From positions 186,001 through 250,000 of the forward strand of contig CAVVGT010000014.1 in NCBI GenBank assembly GCA_963747775.1: a stretch of DNA of 64,000 bases, in the 5' to 3' direction. The notes beneath the pieces were generated by a model. That model saw only the letters and a list, made by a program, of their open reading frames with translations. It ran no database searches and was not told where the DNA came from. Of the stretch, positions 8,117 through 18,473 are shown one piece after another; positions within the stretch are counted from its first letter, which is position 1, and each line of letters starts with the position of its first letter. Position numbers and translations under genes: made by a program. Source of the stretch: JAGVSZ01 sp963747775. Its GTDB lineage: Bacteria > Pseudomonadota > Gammaproteobacteria > Burkholderiales > SG8-39.

Positions 8117-8373
8117 AGGTCGGACCCGGCCGTTGAGCTAGCGCCCGATTTGCCGGTCGTGACTCGTTTGCGACCAAGACAGATTGGCTGTGCCCGAGCG
8201 GCGACTGAGAAGGATTGATTTCGAAGGCGGCAAGCGCCGCAATCGCCTGATTGGCAGGAACGCTGGACCAGTACTGATCGTCTTAAGCCCAAGGGCGGAT
8301 GAGATCGGTAAGCGCCCGGTACGTATTCTCGGGCCACTCTGCGAGCACTTCATTGCGCCGCGGAGGGGCGATC

Positions 8374-8565
8374 ATGGCCCGCACGTCGAAGCTTTCCGGA
8401 TATGCCCTTAACGCGTGCGCATTCGCGCTCGGCGCGTGGATCGCCGCGACGGCCCTCGAGCCGGCGGAGGCGAGCCCGGGCGCGGCGCCGCTCGCGGAAG
8501 CCGCCGAAGACGCCGCCAGCGCGCCGACGACGGTCGACTACGGCCCGCACCTCACTTTGCGCTGA
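8374..8565 (+). CDS. Small exported or membrane-anchored hypothetical protein, 63 aa
   Basis: A 63-residue ORF starting MARTSKLSGYALNACAFALG with a good ribosome site (CGGAGGGG ahead of the ATG). A short basic head is followed by one hydrophobic segment (residues 10-26), which reads as a signal or single membrane helix. The tail is rich in Ala, Glu and Pro. I recognise no family. The 600 bp before it hold the MITE and no other credible gene. A longer in-frame start at 8299 lacks ribosome-site support. Confidence 0.45.
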   Translation: MARTSKLSGYALNACAFALGAWIAATALEPAEASPGAAPLAEAAEDAASAPTTVDYGPHLTLR

Positions 8566-8589
8566 GCGCAGACGAAGAACGGCCAACGA

Positions 8590-9570
8590 CTAGGGCGTGA
8601 CCGGCGTCGCGCGCGGCAGCGGCAGATTCCTCGCCGCCACGACCTCGCGCAGCCGGTCCGGATAGTCGCTGATCAGGCCGTCGACGCCCAGGTCGATCAA
8701 ACGCTCCATCTCCGCACGCTCGTTGACCGTCCAGGGCAGGATCGTGAGGCCGAGCGACTTCGCTTCCTTCACGAGCGCTTCGGTCACGTCGACGGCGTTC
8801 GGCGACCAGATCCTCCCGCCCGCGGCCTTTACCATCTTCGGGACCGAGCCGTGATCGCGGTAGCGGATGCCGGCGGTCCAGGGCGAGTCTTCGCGATGCC
8901 CCGCCTGGATGTTGTCGAGCGCCTGCTGCTGCGAGCTGAGGTAGGAGGTCGCGATCTCGGGCGCCTCCTTCTGCACGATCGCGAGGGTGCGCCAGTCGAA
9001 CGATTGGATGGTGGTGCGGCCCGCCATCCCATTGGCGCGGACGACCTTGATGAGCGCGCGCACGAACACGTCCGGCGGCGCCGTGTCCTCGGGCGTCTCG
9101 GGCGAGAGCTTGGTCTCGATATTGAAGCGCACTTCGGCGTTGCGCGCGTGGCGCGTCAGCTCGAACACCTCGTCGAGCGTGGGGATGCGCACCTTGTCCT
9201 GGCGGCGCTGCTCGGGGAAGCGCCTCGAATAGTCGCTGCCCGGCTTGATGCGGCCGACGTCGTAGCGCTGGAGCTCGTGGTAGGTCAACTCGCGAATCGC
9301 GGGCGTGCGACCGGTGAGCCACCGACCGTCGGGTCCCCGCGCGATGTCCGGGTTCAGGCGCCGGTCGTGGGCGATCACCACGACGTCGTCCTCGGTCACG
9401 CCAGCGTCCATCTCGAGCGTCGTGACGCCGATCGAGAGCGCACGCGCGAACGCAGGGAGCGTGTTCTCGGGCGCAAGGCCGCGCGCACCGCGGTGGCCCT
9501 GGAGGTCGAAGGCGGCGGCGTGGTCGGTCATGAGCGCGAGCGCGGCGGCGAGGGCGGCGGAACGCAGCAC
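8590..9570 (-). CDS. Periplasmic glycerophosphodiester phosphodiesterase
   Basis: A 326-residue enzyme of the GDPD family that cleaves glycerophosphodiesters to glycerol-3-phosphate and an alcohol. A signal peptide (residues 1-20, AHA-type end) suggests a periplasmic GlpQ-like enzyme. The catalytic HRGARGLAPENT, the metal-binding LEMDAGVTED and the second His in VVIAHDRRLN are all present, as is the late Trp motif ILPWTVNE. The start is GTG at 9570. It is read divergently from the paaY-like gene. A TAGAAT hexamer at 9580-9585 could serve the rightward genes. Confidence 0.9.
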   Translation of the reverse strand: MLRSAALAAALALMTDHAAAFDLQGHRGARGLAPENTLPAFARALSIGVTTLEMDAGVTEDDVVVIAHDRRLNPDIARGPDGRWLTGRTPAIRELTYHELQRYDVGRIKPGSDYSRRFPEQRRQDKVRIPTLDEVFELTRHARNAEVRFNIETKLSPETPEDTAPPDVFVRALIKVVRANGMAGRTTIQSFDWRTLAIVQKEAPEIATSYLSSQQQALDNIQAGHREDSPWTAGIRYRDHGSVPKMVKAAGGRIWSPNAVDVTEALVKEAKSLGLTILPWTVNERAEMERLIDLGVDGLISDYPDRLREVVAARNLPLPRATPVTP

Positions 9571-9656
9571 GGGTTGGGCTAGAATCCAGGTCGTTCTGTT
9601 CGCGGCGCCAAGTCTATCCCGGCGCCGCGACTTCCGACATCGTCCCGGATCTCGCC

Positions 9657-10298
9657 ATGGTGAAGGTTTACTCGATCGACGGCATCACTCCGGTGGTGCA
9701 TCCCGAGGCGTACGTCCATCCGAGCGCGGTGCTGATCGGCGACGTGATTGTCGGTCCCCGCGCGTACATCGGCCCTTCCGCGAGCCTGCGCGGCGACTTC
9801 GGCCGCATCGTCATCGAGCAGGGCGCCAACATCCAGGACTGCTGCGTCGTCCACGGGTTTCCGGGCTCCGACACGGTGATCGAGGAGGACGGCCACATCG
9901 GCCACGGCGCGATCGTGCACGGCGCCCGCATCTGCCGCAACGCGCTCGTCGGCATTCATGCAGTGGTGAACGACAACGCCGTGGTCGGCGATTCGGCGAT
10001 TGTCGCGGCGCTCGCGTTCGTCAAGGCCGAGACGAAGATCCCGCCGCGCTCGCTCGCCGCGGGCATCCCGGCGACGGTGCGGCGCGAGTTGAGCGCGCAG
10101 GAGCTCACCTGGAAGGCCGACGCGACGCGCCTGTACCAGGAGCTGGCGGTGCGGAGCCTGGGCACGATGCGCGAGACCGAGGCGCTGACCGCGGTCGAGA
10201 CGGACCGCAAGCGCCTCGCCCTGCCCGAGGTGCTGCCGCTGTCGGAGTGGAAGGCCAAGTACTCGGCAGGCGGCGACGGCGGGGCGATCGAGCAATGA
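9657..10298 (+). CDS. paaY: Gamma-carbonic-anhydrase/PaaY-like hexapeptide-repeat protein
   Basis: A 213-residue left-handed beta-helix protein (isoleucine-patch repeats from about residue 10 to 140) of the CaiE/PaaY branch. The metal-binding histidines fit VVHGFPGSDTVIEEDGHIGHG. PaaY hydrolyses CoA thioesters that would stall phenylacetate degradation. The start MVKVYSIDGITPVVHPEAYV and the C-terminal helix (ETEALTAVETDRKRL) match PaaY rather than stand-alone carbonic anhydrases. Its stop overlaps the next start (ATGA), so it is translationally coupled to the aldolase gene. The rest of the paa operon is not in the window. Confidence 0.75.
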   Translation: MVKVYSIDGITPVVHPEAYVHPSAVLIGDVIVGPRAYIGPSASLRGDFGRIVIEQGANIQDCCVVHGFPGSDTVIEEDGHIGHGAIVHGARICRNALVGIHAVVNDNAVVGDSAIVAALAFVKAETKIPPRSLAAGIPATVRRELSAQELTWKADATRLYQELAVRSLGTMRETEALTAVETDRKRLALPEVLPLSEWKAKYSAGGDGGAIEQ

Positions 10299-11044
10299 CG
10301 GCGCTTTCCTTCGCGGCCCGGCTGCGCCGGCGCGATCTGCTGCTCGGGACCATCGTGACGCTCGCGAGCCCCGAGGTCACCGAGATTCTGTCGACCTCCG
10401 GCCTCGACTGGCTGTTCATCGATGGCGAGCACTCGCCGATCGATTTCCTTGCGGCGCAGACCCTACTCGCCACCTCTCGCGTGCCATGCCTGATGCGCGT
10501 GCCCGAGGCGACCGAGGCGATGCTCAAGAAGGCGCTCGACATCGGCGCCGCCGGCGTGATCGTGCCGATGGTCAACAGCGCGCAGCAGGCGAAAGCGATC
10601 GTGTCGTTCTGCAAGTACCCGCCGCGCGGCGTGCGCGGGGTGGGGCGCGTGCGCGCGCAGGGCTACGGCTTCGACTTCGCGCGCTACATGGCGCAGGCGA
10701 ACGACGAAACGGTTGTGGTCGTGCAGTGCGAGCATATCAGCGCGGTCGAGGCGATCGAGTCGATCGTCGCCGTCGAGGGCGTCGACGCGGTGCTGGTGGG
10801 GCCGTACGACCTCTCGGGCAGCATGGGCCTCTCCGGCCAGGTCGAGCATCCGGACGTGCTCGCCGCGATCAGGCGCGTCGCGGAGGTCTGCGGCAGGGCG
10901 GGCCGCGCGCTCGGCATTTTCACCGCCGAGCCGGCGAAGATGAAGCCGTTCATCGCGCAGGGCTATACCCTGGCGGCGGTCGGCGTCGACGTGGCCGCGC
11001 TCGGCGACGCCGCCCGCGCGACGGTCAAGATCCTGCGGGAATAG
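10295..11044 (+). CDS. HpcH/HpaI family aldolase (2-oxo acid aldolase)
   Basis: A 249-residue TIM-barrel class II aldolase. The divalent-metal and acid-base residues are in FIDGEHSP, VVQCEHISAVEAIE and VGPYDLSGSMG. Family members split 4-hydroxy-2-oxo acids into pyruvate and an aldehyde (HpaI in homoprotocatechuate breakdown, GarL in sugar-acid breakdown). The substrate here is not determined. The start overlaps the paaY stop (ATGA at 10295-10298), and a crotonase follows after 59 bp, so the three genes form a catabolic run. Confidence 0.86.
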   Translation: MTALSFAARLRRRDLLLGTIVTLASPEVTEILSTSGLDWLFIDGEHSPIDFLAAQTLLATSRVPCLMRVPEATEAMLKKALDIGAAGVIVPMVNSAQQAKAIVSFCKYPPRGVRGVGRVRAQGYGFDFARYMAQANDETVVVVQCEHISAVEAIESIVAVEGVDAVLVGPYDLSGSMGLSGQVEHPDVLAAIRRVAEVCGRAGRALGIFTAEPAKMKPFIAQGYTLAAVGVDVAALGDAARATVKILRE

Positions 11045-11103
11045 GCGCGGCGGGTCCGCGCATCCTTTCCCCTTCCTCCTTACCCATTACCGGAGCGCAG
11101 CGC

Positions 11104-11877
11104 ATGTACGAAAACATCCTCGTCGAGACCCGCGGCCGCGTCGGCCTCGTCACCCTCAATCGCCCGAAGGCGCTCAACGCGCTCAACGACCCGCTCATGA
11201 ACGAGCTCGGCGACGCCCTCGCGAAGTTCGAGGCGGACGAGAACATCGGCGCGATCGTCATCACCGGCAGCGAGAAGGCCTTCGCGGCCGGCGCGGACAT
11301 CGGCGCGATGAAGGACTGGGGCTACATGGACGTCTACAAGTCCGAGTACATCACGCGCAACTGGGAGAAGCTGAAGCAGGTGCGCAAGCCGGTGATCGCG
11401 GCGGTGGCGGGCTATGCGCTGGGCGGCGGCTGCGAGCTCGCGCTGATGTGCGACATCGTCATCGCGGCCGAGACGGCGAAGTTCGGCCAGCCCGAGATCA
11501 AGCTCGGCGTCATCCCGGGCGCGGGCGGCACCCAGCGCCTGCCGCGCGCGGTCGGCAAGTCCAAGGCGATGGACATGATCCTCACCGCACGCAACATGGA
11601 CGCGCAGGAGGCCGAGCGCGCCGGCCTCGTGTCGCGCATCGTGCCCGCCGACAGGCTCCTCGACGAGGCGCTCGCGGTCGCGGCCGCGATCTGCGAGTTC
11701 TCGCTGCCGATCGTGATGGCGGCCAAGGAATCGGTCAACCGCGCCTACGAAAGCTCGCTCGCCGAGGGCATCCTCTTCGAGCGCCGCACGTTCCACTCGC
11801 TCTTCGCCACCGAGGACCAGAAGGAAGGGATGCGGGCGTTCGTGGAGAAGCGCAAGCCTTCGTTCAGGCATCGTTGA
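11104..11877 (+). CDS. Enoyl-CoA hydratase
   Basis: A 257-residue crotonase-fold protein that hydrates trans-2-enoyl-CoA to 3-hydroxyacyl-CoA. The oxyanion-hole segments are GSEKAFAAGADIGAM and AGYALGGGCELALMCD. The two catalytic glutamates fit CELALMCD and GQPEIKLGVIPGAGGTQRL. The sequence is close to PaaF/EchA-type short-chain hydratases. Downstream of paaY and an aldolase, it probably serves aromatic or fatty-acid beta-oxidation. Confidence 0.93.
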   Translation: MYENILVETRGRVGLVTLNRPKALNALNDPLMNELGDALAKFEADENIGAIVITGSEKAFAAGADIGAMKDWGYMDVYKSEYITRNWEKLKQVRKPVIAAVAGYALGGGCELALMCDIVIAAETAKFGQPEIKLGVIPGAGGTQRLPRAVGKSKAMDMILTARNMDAQEAERAGLVSRIVPADRLLDEALAVAAAICEFSLPIVMAAKESVNRAYESSLAEGILFERRTFHSLFATEDQKEGMRAFVEKRKPSFRHR

Positions 11878-11957
11878 ACGAAGCACCCGCCACGGTGAGC
11901 GCAGCGTTCAAGGAGAGAAGCTGAACATCGCGGTGGCGCAAGCCCGGTCCCTGTTCC

Positions 11958-13155
11958 GTGCCCGCTGTGGCTAGGTCGCCGGCGCGTCTCATCGCGTGGG
12001 TGTGCCTCGCCCACGTCTTCAGCATGACCGGCTTCGCGTCTTACCCGGCACTCCTGCCGATGCTGCAGGCCGAGTGGGCCATGTCGAACACCGAGGCGGG
12101 GTTGGTCAGCGGGCTCTTCTTCGCCGGCTACATGGCCGCGGTGCCGGTGCTCACCACGCTCACCGATCGCCTCGACGCGCGCCGGATCTATCTGGTCGCA
12201 AGCCTCGTCGCCGCGGTGGGCACCGCGGCCTTTGCCCTGTACGCGGACGGTCCGGTGGTCGGCGGGCTGTGCCAGCTGTTCGTCGGCGTCGGGATCGCTG
12301 GCACCTACATGCCCGGCTTGCGCGCGCTGACGGACAACACGCACGGTCCGGCCCAGACGCGCGCAGTGTCCTTCTATACCGCCTTCTTCGGCGTCGGCGT
12401 GAGTCTGTCGCTCGTCCTCGCGCAGCAGGTCGCCGCAGGCGCATGGCTGGCGTTGGGCGTTCGCGGTGCGCGGCCATCGGGCCGCTCGTCTCGGCGGCGA
12501 TGGTGCTCGCCGGATTGCCGCCGCGGGCCGCGCGCGGTGCAGTGCGGACGCGCGGCTCCTCGACTTCCGGCCGGTGCTCGCGAACCGCGAGGCGAGCCGC
12601 TACATCTACGGGTACGCGGTGCATTGCTGGGAACTGTTCGGCTCGCGCTCGTGGATGGTGGCGTTCCTCACGTTCGCCCAGACGATCGCGCCGGCGCCGC
12701 TGTCGCCGGCGGCCATCCACGCGCTCGCCAACCTCGGCTCGCCGGTCGCGAGCATCGTCGGCAACGAAGCGGCGCTCCGCGTCGGGCGTGCGCGCGTGAT
12801 CGTCGCCGGGATGATGCTCTCGGGGTTGCTGACCTGCGTGCTCGGCTTCGCGGCGGCGGCGTCCTGGCTGCTCGTCGCCGCGCTCGTCGTGCTGCACATG
12901 CTGCTGGTGATGAGCGACTCCTCGACGCTCACCGCGGGCATGGTCGGCGCCGCCGACCCGCGACTGAAGGGCGCGACGATGGCGGTGCATTCGACGCTCG
13001 GCTTCGGCGCGGGCTTCGTGTCGCCGCTCGTGTTCGGCGCCGCGCTCGACCTTGCCGGCGGCAACCGGTCGATCACGGCGTGGGGCATCGCCTTCGCGAC
13101 GCTCGGCGCGGGCGCGCTCGTCGCCCCGGCGCTTCTCGGCTTCACGCGGCGATGA
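11958..13155 (+). pseudogene. MFS transporter, frame broken near 12450-12560
   Basis: A major-facilitator permease of about 400 residues in pieces. The N-terminal part (GTG start; MTGFASYPALLPMLQAEWAM on) is open to about 12450. After removing a base near 12449 the frame reads WRWAFAV, and after another removal it reads AIGPLVSAAMVLAGLPP. A further change near 12550 restores the C-terminal half (from about 12560 to the stop at 13155). All twelve expected membrane segments are recognisable across the pieces, so the gene is probably intact in the organism. The substrate is unknown. Its end overlaps the start of a second MFS gene by 4 bp. Confidence 0.7.
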
Positions 13156-14371
13156 CGGCACTCTCGCAGCGGCGCGAGCGCTGGCTGCTGCTGACGCTCG
13201 CCGCCGTGCAGTTCGCGACGGTCTTCGATTTCATGATCCCGATGCCGCTCGGCGCGCAGCTGATGCAGCTCTTCGATCTCACGCCGACGCAGTTCGGCCT
13301 GCTCGTGTCCGTCTACATGGTGACCGCGTCGGCGGTCGGATTCGCGGCGTCGTTCGTGGTCGACCGCTTCGACCGGCGCGCGATCCTCCTCGCGCTCTGC
13401 GCCGGCTTCGCCGCCACCACGGTGCTGACCGCGACGGCGCAGAGCTACGCCTGGCTGCTCGCCGCGCGCGCGACGGCGGGCGCGTTCGGCGGCGTGCTCG
13501 CCGCGACCGTCCTCGCCATCGTCGGCGACACGGTCCCGGACGGCCGGCGCGGGCGCGCCCTCGGCGTCGTGATGAGCGGGCCGTCGTTCGCGTCGATCCT
13601 CGGGATCCCGATCTCGATCTGGCTCGCGGCGTCGTCGTCGTGGCGCGCGCCGTTCTTCTTCAACACGGCCCTGTGCGCGGCGATCCTCGCCGCGGCGTTC
13701 GTGTACGTCCCGCGGGTGCACGCGCACGTCGCAGCGGCGCGCGGCCGCTCGGCGCTCGCGCAGATCTCCGCCGTTTTCGGGCGCCGGAATCACCTGCGCG
13801 CGTTCGCCCTGACGATCGCCCTGAACTTCTCCGGCTTCCTCATCGTGCCGTTCATCGCACCGTACTTCATCAGCAACGTGGGGATCAGCCAGACCGAGCT
13901 GCCGGTCACTTACTTCTGCGGCGGCCTCGCGGCACTCGTGTTCGTGCGGTTACATCGGCCGGCTGACCGATCTCCACGGACGGCGCCGCATGTTCGTGCT
14001 CGTCGCGAGCGCATCGGCGTTCGCGACCCTGCTCGTCACGCACCTGCCGCCGGTCGCGCTGTGGGGCGCCGTGATCGCCCAGGTCCTCATCATGTCGACA
14101 TTTCCCGGGCGCTACGTGCCGGCGGTGGCGATCCTTCAGGGCGCGGTGGTGCCGGAGCTCCGTGGCAGCTTCATGAGCCTGAACGCGGCGCTGCAGCAGC
14201 TCTCGGCCGGAATCGCCTCGCTGGTCGCGGCCGCGATGGTCGGTCGCGGGCCGGGCGGAGAGCTGACCGTACTTCGGGACGGTCGGCTGGCTGTCGATCC
14301 TCGCGACCGGCTCGCGCGATCGCGGTCGCCACCACGGTCCGGCCGGCGGCACCGCCCCGCTACAATCCTGA
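13152..14371 (+). pseudogene. MFS transporter (second of a tandem pair), frame broken
   Basis: An MFS permease starting with an ATG that overlaps the previous gene's stop (ATGA). The frame is open from MTALSQRRERWLLLTLAAVQ through about 265 residues. An extra base near 13950 then hides YIGRLTDLHGRRRMF, a typical MFS loop motif. A second extra base near 14268 precedes YFGTVGWLSILATG and a TGA stop at 14369-14371. With two single-base removals the gene is whole, so I suspect sequence errors. Two MFS genes coupled head to tail may form one transport unit or be diverged copies. Confidence 0.68.
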
Positions 14372-14372
14372 A

Positions 14373-15397
14373 ATGCCAATGTCATCGCATCCGCGCGCCT
14401 TCGCGCTTGCCGCGCTCGTCGTGCAGGCCGCGTCCGCCCGCCGCAGGGACGCGAGGTCGCGGTCGGCCCGACCGGCGACTACGAGATCGCCGTTGCGCAC
14501 GACGGCCGCACGCGCACTGCGCTCGTTCACGTGCCGGACCGGGTCGCGGACGGGACCCGGCCGGTCCCGGTCGTCCTCAATTTCCACGGCGGCGGCGGCA
14601 ACGCCGCGCGCACCGCGACTACGTCCGCATGGACGCGCTCGCCGACCGCGAGGGCTTCATCGTCGTGTACCCGAACGGCACCGGCCGTCTCGAGGAGAAG
14701 CTGCTCACCTGGAACGCCGGCCTGTGCTGCGGGTACGCGAGGACGGAGAAGGTCGACGACGTCGGCTTCGTGCGCGCGCTGCTCGCGGCGCTCGCGACGC
14801 GCGCACCGATCGACACGGCGCGGGTCTACGCGACCGGCCTCTCCAACGGCGCGATGCTGAGCTACCGCCTCGCCGCGCAGCTCTCCGACCGCATCGCGGC
14901 GCTGCGCCCGTCGCGGGGAGCATGGTGCTGCCCGAGCCGCGAGCCGACGATCGCGCCGGCGCTCGCCGTTCCCGGGCAGCGCGCGGTGCCGATCCTCCAC
15001 ATCCACAGCATCGACGACAAACGCGCGCTCTACTTCGGCGGCCTGGGTGAACCGTTCCCGTTCACCGACGTCCGCACCCGCCATCCGAACGCGGAGGAGG
15101 TGCTCTACCGCTGGGTCGCCTTCGGGAGTGCGCGCCGAAGCCGGTGCTCGAGGAGGTGCGTCAGGGCGCCGCCGGTACGCCGACCGCGGCGCACACCGCG
15201 TCGCGGTACGTCTTCGACGGCTGCCGCGACGGCGGCGAGATCGCGCTGTGGAAGCTCACCGGCGCAGGGCACGTCTGGCCGGGCGGCCGCGCGACTACCT
15301 TCCGCGCCTGCTCGGCCCGGGTACCGACGTCATCGACGCCAACGAGGAGATGTGGAAGTTCTTCAGGCGGTTCGCGCTGCCGCCGGCACGGAGCTGA
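14373..15397 (+). pseudogene. Secreted PHB-depolymerase-type esterase (LpqC-like), frame broken
   Basis: An exported esterase of the PHB depolymerase/LpqC family, about 330 residues after repair. A signal peptide follows the ATG (MPMSSHPRAFALAALVVQAA). Recognisable segments in shifting frames are VVLNFHGGGGNA (oxyanion), WNAGLCCGYA, the nucleophile box YATGLSNGAMLS (G-x-S-x-G), ILHIHSIDD and AGHVWPGG with the catalytic His. The frame changes near 14450, 14612, 14905-14945, 15130 and 15290. TACAAT at 14361-14366 ends six bases before the ATG. Family members hydrolyse polyhydroxybutyrate or feruloyl/acetyl esters; which applies here cannot be told. Confidence 0.65.
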
Positions 15398-15428
15398 GAA
15401 ACGGCAAGGCAAGGGCGGAAGAGGAATG

Positions 15429-15451
15429 GGCGCGCGTCGCGCGCCTTTTTT
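15429..15451 (+). terminator. Rho-independent terminator
   Basis: A perfect 7-bp GC stem (GGCGCGC / GCGCGCC) with a three-base loop is followed directly by six T residues. It lies 32 bp after the stop of the PHB-type esterase gene and before the ThDP-enzyme gene, so it closes the 12-15.4 kb run. Confidence 0.8.
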
Positions 15452-15660
15452 CATTTCCCTTTTCCGGCGTCTCCGCTTGCGCTACCCTGCGCCACGCGCC
15501 TGCGACGATGTGCATCGGAGGCCCGGCCAATCGAGGAGGCAAGATGCTCCGCGCAGTCGTTGGGACCTTCGCTGCCGCGCTCTCGGCAACGACCCGAAGG
15601 TTGCTGGCTACGCACGCGACGCGCTCGCGGGCCGTGCGGCGCCGGTCGAGGCGGACCACG

Positions 15661-17334
15661 GTGGCTGCTGAACGCGCAACCACCGCCGCGGAGCTGCTAC
15701 TCGATGCGCTGTACGCGCATGGCGTCGAGTACTTCTTCGCCAACGCCGGCACCGATTTCCCGCCGGTGATCGAGGCGTTCGCGCGCGGCGCCGAGACCGC
15801 ACGCGCCTATCCGCGCCCGATCGTCGTCTCGCACGAGAGCGTCGGCGGTCGGCATGGCGCACGGCTATTACCTCGCCACCGGCCGTCCGCAGGCGGTGAT
15901 GGTGCACGTCAATGTCGGCACCGCGAACTGCCTCGACGACCTGATCAACGCCGCCCGCGACAACGTGCCGATCCTGCTGCTCGCGGGCCGCACGCCGGTC
16001 ACCGAGCGCGGCCGCAAGGGCTCGCGCACGCGTCCGATCCACTGGGCGCAGGAGATGTTCGACCAGGCCGGGATGCTGCGCGAGATCGTGAAGTGGGACT
16101 ACGAGCTGCGCTATCCCGAGCAGGCCGCCGACGCGGTGCGCCGCGCGGTCGAGATCGCGATGACGCCGCCGCGCGGACCGGCGTACCTGGTGCTGCCGCG
16201 CGAAGCGCTCGCGGGCGAAGTGCCCGCCGACATCGAGACTTCGCCGCGCGCGGTGCCGGCTGCCCGCGCCCCGACCCCGACGCGCTCGCGCGCCTCGCGC
16301 AGTGGATCGCGGCGGCCGAGTTCCCGCTCGTGATCGCCTCGGCGTCAGGCCGCGATCCCGCGTCCGTGCCCGCGCTAGCGCACCTGGTGGAGCGATTCGG
16401 GATCGGGGTCGTGTGCGCCTGGCCGCGCTACGTGAACCTGCCGGCGAGCCATCCGATGCACCTCGGTTACGCCCCGGGCGCCGCGCTGCGCGAGGCCGAT
16501 CTCGTCGTGGTGCTCGAGAGCGATGTGCCGTGGTTTCCGCACCTGGAATCCCCGCGCGCTGATGCACGCATCGCGCATGTCGGCGTCGACCCGACCTTTG
16601 CGCGCTACCCGATGCGCAGCTTCCCGAGCGATCTCTCGATCGCGGGCGAACCGCGCGTGGTGCTGGAGGCGCTCGCGGTCGCGCTCGGCCCGCACGTTGG
16701 AGACGCTCGGATCGAGACGCGGCGGGCGGCGCTCGCTGCGCGTGCGGCGGCGCGTCGTCCGCAGGCGCATGCGGCCTACCCGATCACGCCGGAGTGGATC
16801 AGCCGCTGCATCGCCGAGGTGAAAGGCGACGACGCGCTGGTGATCAACGAGTATCCCTTGCGGCTCGATCACTGCGCGTTCGAGCGGCCGGCCAGCTACT
16901 TCGGTCTCTCCCCCGCGGGCGGCCTCGGCTGGGGGCTAGGCGCCGCGCTCGGAGTGAAGCTCGCGGCGCCCGAGCGCCTCGTCATTGCCACGGTCGGTGA
17001 CGGCGCGTACGTGTTCGCCAACCCGACCGCGGGCCACTGGGCGGCGCGCGCGCACGGTCTGCCGATCCTCACCGTGGTGTACAACAACTCGCGCTGGGCG
17101 GCAGTGCGGAACGCCACTGTCGCCATGTACAAGGACGGCGTCGCCGCGCGCGCCGGCGGAACGCTGCTCGCGGATCTGAGCCCGAGCCCCGACTACGCAA
17201 AGCTCGTCGAGGCGCACGACGGCTACGGCGAACGCGTCGAGCGTGCCGAGGCGTTGCCGAGCGCGCTCGCACGCGCGATCGCCGAGACGCGCCGCGGGCG
17301 GCAGGCGCTGCTCGACGTGGTGTGCAACTACTAG
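15661..17334 (+). pseudogene. Thiamine-diphosphate-dependent enzyme (acetolactate-synthase-like), frame broken twice
   Basis: A ThDP enzyme of the acetolactate synthase/decarboxylase superfamily, about 555 residues. The Pyr domain has the catalytic Glu in VVSHESVGG and the segment FFANAGTDFPPVIEAFA. The ThDP-binding GDGAYVFANP...YNNSRW motif lies near the C terminus. An extra base near 15850 and another near 16262 break the frame; both repairs restore conserved sequence. I take the GTG at 15661 as the start because homology begins there; an ATG at 15544 with a GAGGAGG site would add a non-homologous leader. It does not look like true acetolactate synthase, and the substrate is unknown. It converges on an amidohydrolase gene. 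Confidence 0.68.
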
Positions 17335-17343
17335 GCGCTAGCG

Positions 17344-18372
17344 CTATGCCGCCCGCGCCTGCGGCGCGAGCTCTCTCCGGCACAGCCGCCGGATGTTGCC
17401 CTCGTAGATCTTCTGCCGGTCGACCGCGCTGATCCGCAGCTCGTCGAGGATCTTGATCGTCCAGCGGATGTACGCCGAGCCCTGCTCCGGGTCGAACGGC
17501 GAGTCGGATGCGAACACGACGTTGTCGGCGCCGAAGAACGCGAGGCCGCATTCGGTCGCGGGTACCGACCCGAACACCGCGGTGTCGGCGTAGAAGTTGC
17601 GGAAGTAGTCGACCGGGCGCTTCTTCATCCACCCCAGCTTCGCGCGCAGGTCCTCGTCGGAGGTGCGCTTGCCGATCTGGTCCCAGCCCGGTCCGACCCG
17701 GCCCTCGAAGTAGGGAACCATGCCGCCGAGGTGATGGGTGACGATCTTGAGGTTCGGGTGATTCTCGTACAGGCCGGCGAACACGATGCGCGCCATCGCG
17801 ACGCTCGTCTCGTAGGGCCAGCCGAAGGTCCACCAGATCTCCCACTCGCTCTTCGTCTCCGAGGCGTAGTCGGGAAAGTCCTTGCCGCGCGTCGGGTGCA
17901 TCCAGATCGGCATGTCGAGCTTCGCCATCAGGTCGAAGAGCGGCAGCGTCTCCGGCGCGGTGAGCGGCTTCCCGCCCACGTTGGTGTAGACCTGCACGCC
18001 GCAGGCGCCGAGCTGGGTCACCGCGCGCTCGGCTTCCCGCAGCATCGCGTCGGGGTCGTTCATCGGCAGCCCCGCGACGAAGCCGAAGAAGCGATCCGGA
18101 TACTTCGCGCACAGCGCGGCGAAGGAATCGTTGGCGAGCTTCGCCATCTCGGCCGCGTCCGGTCCGAAGTCCTCGACCGGCGGCGCGGCGAGCGAGACGA
18201 TCTGGCGGTAGTCGGCGCCGAACTCGTCCATGATCCGGAACCGGGCGTCGAGGTCGACGATGCAGGGAATCACCCGCACGCGGCGCGCCATGTCCTTCCA
18301 GTTCGCGCCGAGCGCGAGCATGCGGTCGAAGTACGGCTTCGGGAACAGGTGGTTGAACGCGTCGATTTTCAC
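17344..18372 (-). CDS. Amidohydrolase 2 family protein (ACMSD-like decarboxylase/hydrolase)
   Basis: A 342-residue TIM-barrel metal enzyme. The first metal site reads DAFNHLFP instead of the usual D-x-H-x-H, a variant seen in part of this family. Other ligands fit IWMHPTRG, IVTHHLGGM and VFASDSPFD. Relatives decarboxylate aromatic acids (ACMSD, resorcylate or carboxyvanillate decarboxylases) or hydrolyse lactones. AGGAGG precedes the ATG at 18372. It faces the ThDP-enzyme gene tail to tail with a 9-bp gap. Confidence 0.85.
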   Translation of the reverse strand: MKIDAFNHLFPKPYFDRMLALGANWKDMARRVRVIPCIVDLDARFRIMDEFGADYRQIVSLAAPPVEDFGPDAAEMAKLANDSFAALCAKYPDRFFGFVAGLPMNDPDAMLREAERAVTQLGACGVQVYTNVGGKPLTAPETLPLFDLMAKLDMPIWMHPTRGKDFPDYASETKSEWEIWWTFGWPYETSVAMARIVFAGLYENHPNLKIVTHHLGGMVPYFEGRVGPGWDQIGKRTSDEDLRAKLGWMKKRPVDYFRNFYADTAVFGSVPATECGLAFFGADNVVFASDSPFDPEQGSAYIRWTIKILDELRISAVDRQKIYEGNIRRLCRRELAPQARAA

Positions 18373-18473
18373 GGGATCCTCCTGAATCGGGCGCCGTCAT
18401 CTTGACGGAGACCGCCGCGATTGCCAACCTCCCGCCCGCCCCGGCGGGGCGTGCTGCGCTGCGTCGCGCCTGA

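Noticed and set aside
15544..15660. ATG at 15544 as the start of the ThDP enzyme
   Set aside because: It has a good ribosome site, but the 39 extra residues are Arg/Thr-rich and unlike any ThDP enzyme. A short separate peptide ending DHGGC in another frame is equally possible and could not be supported.
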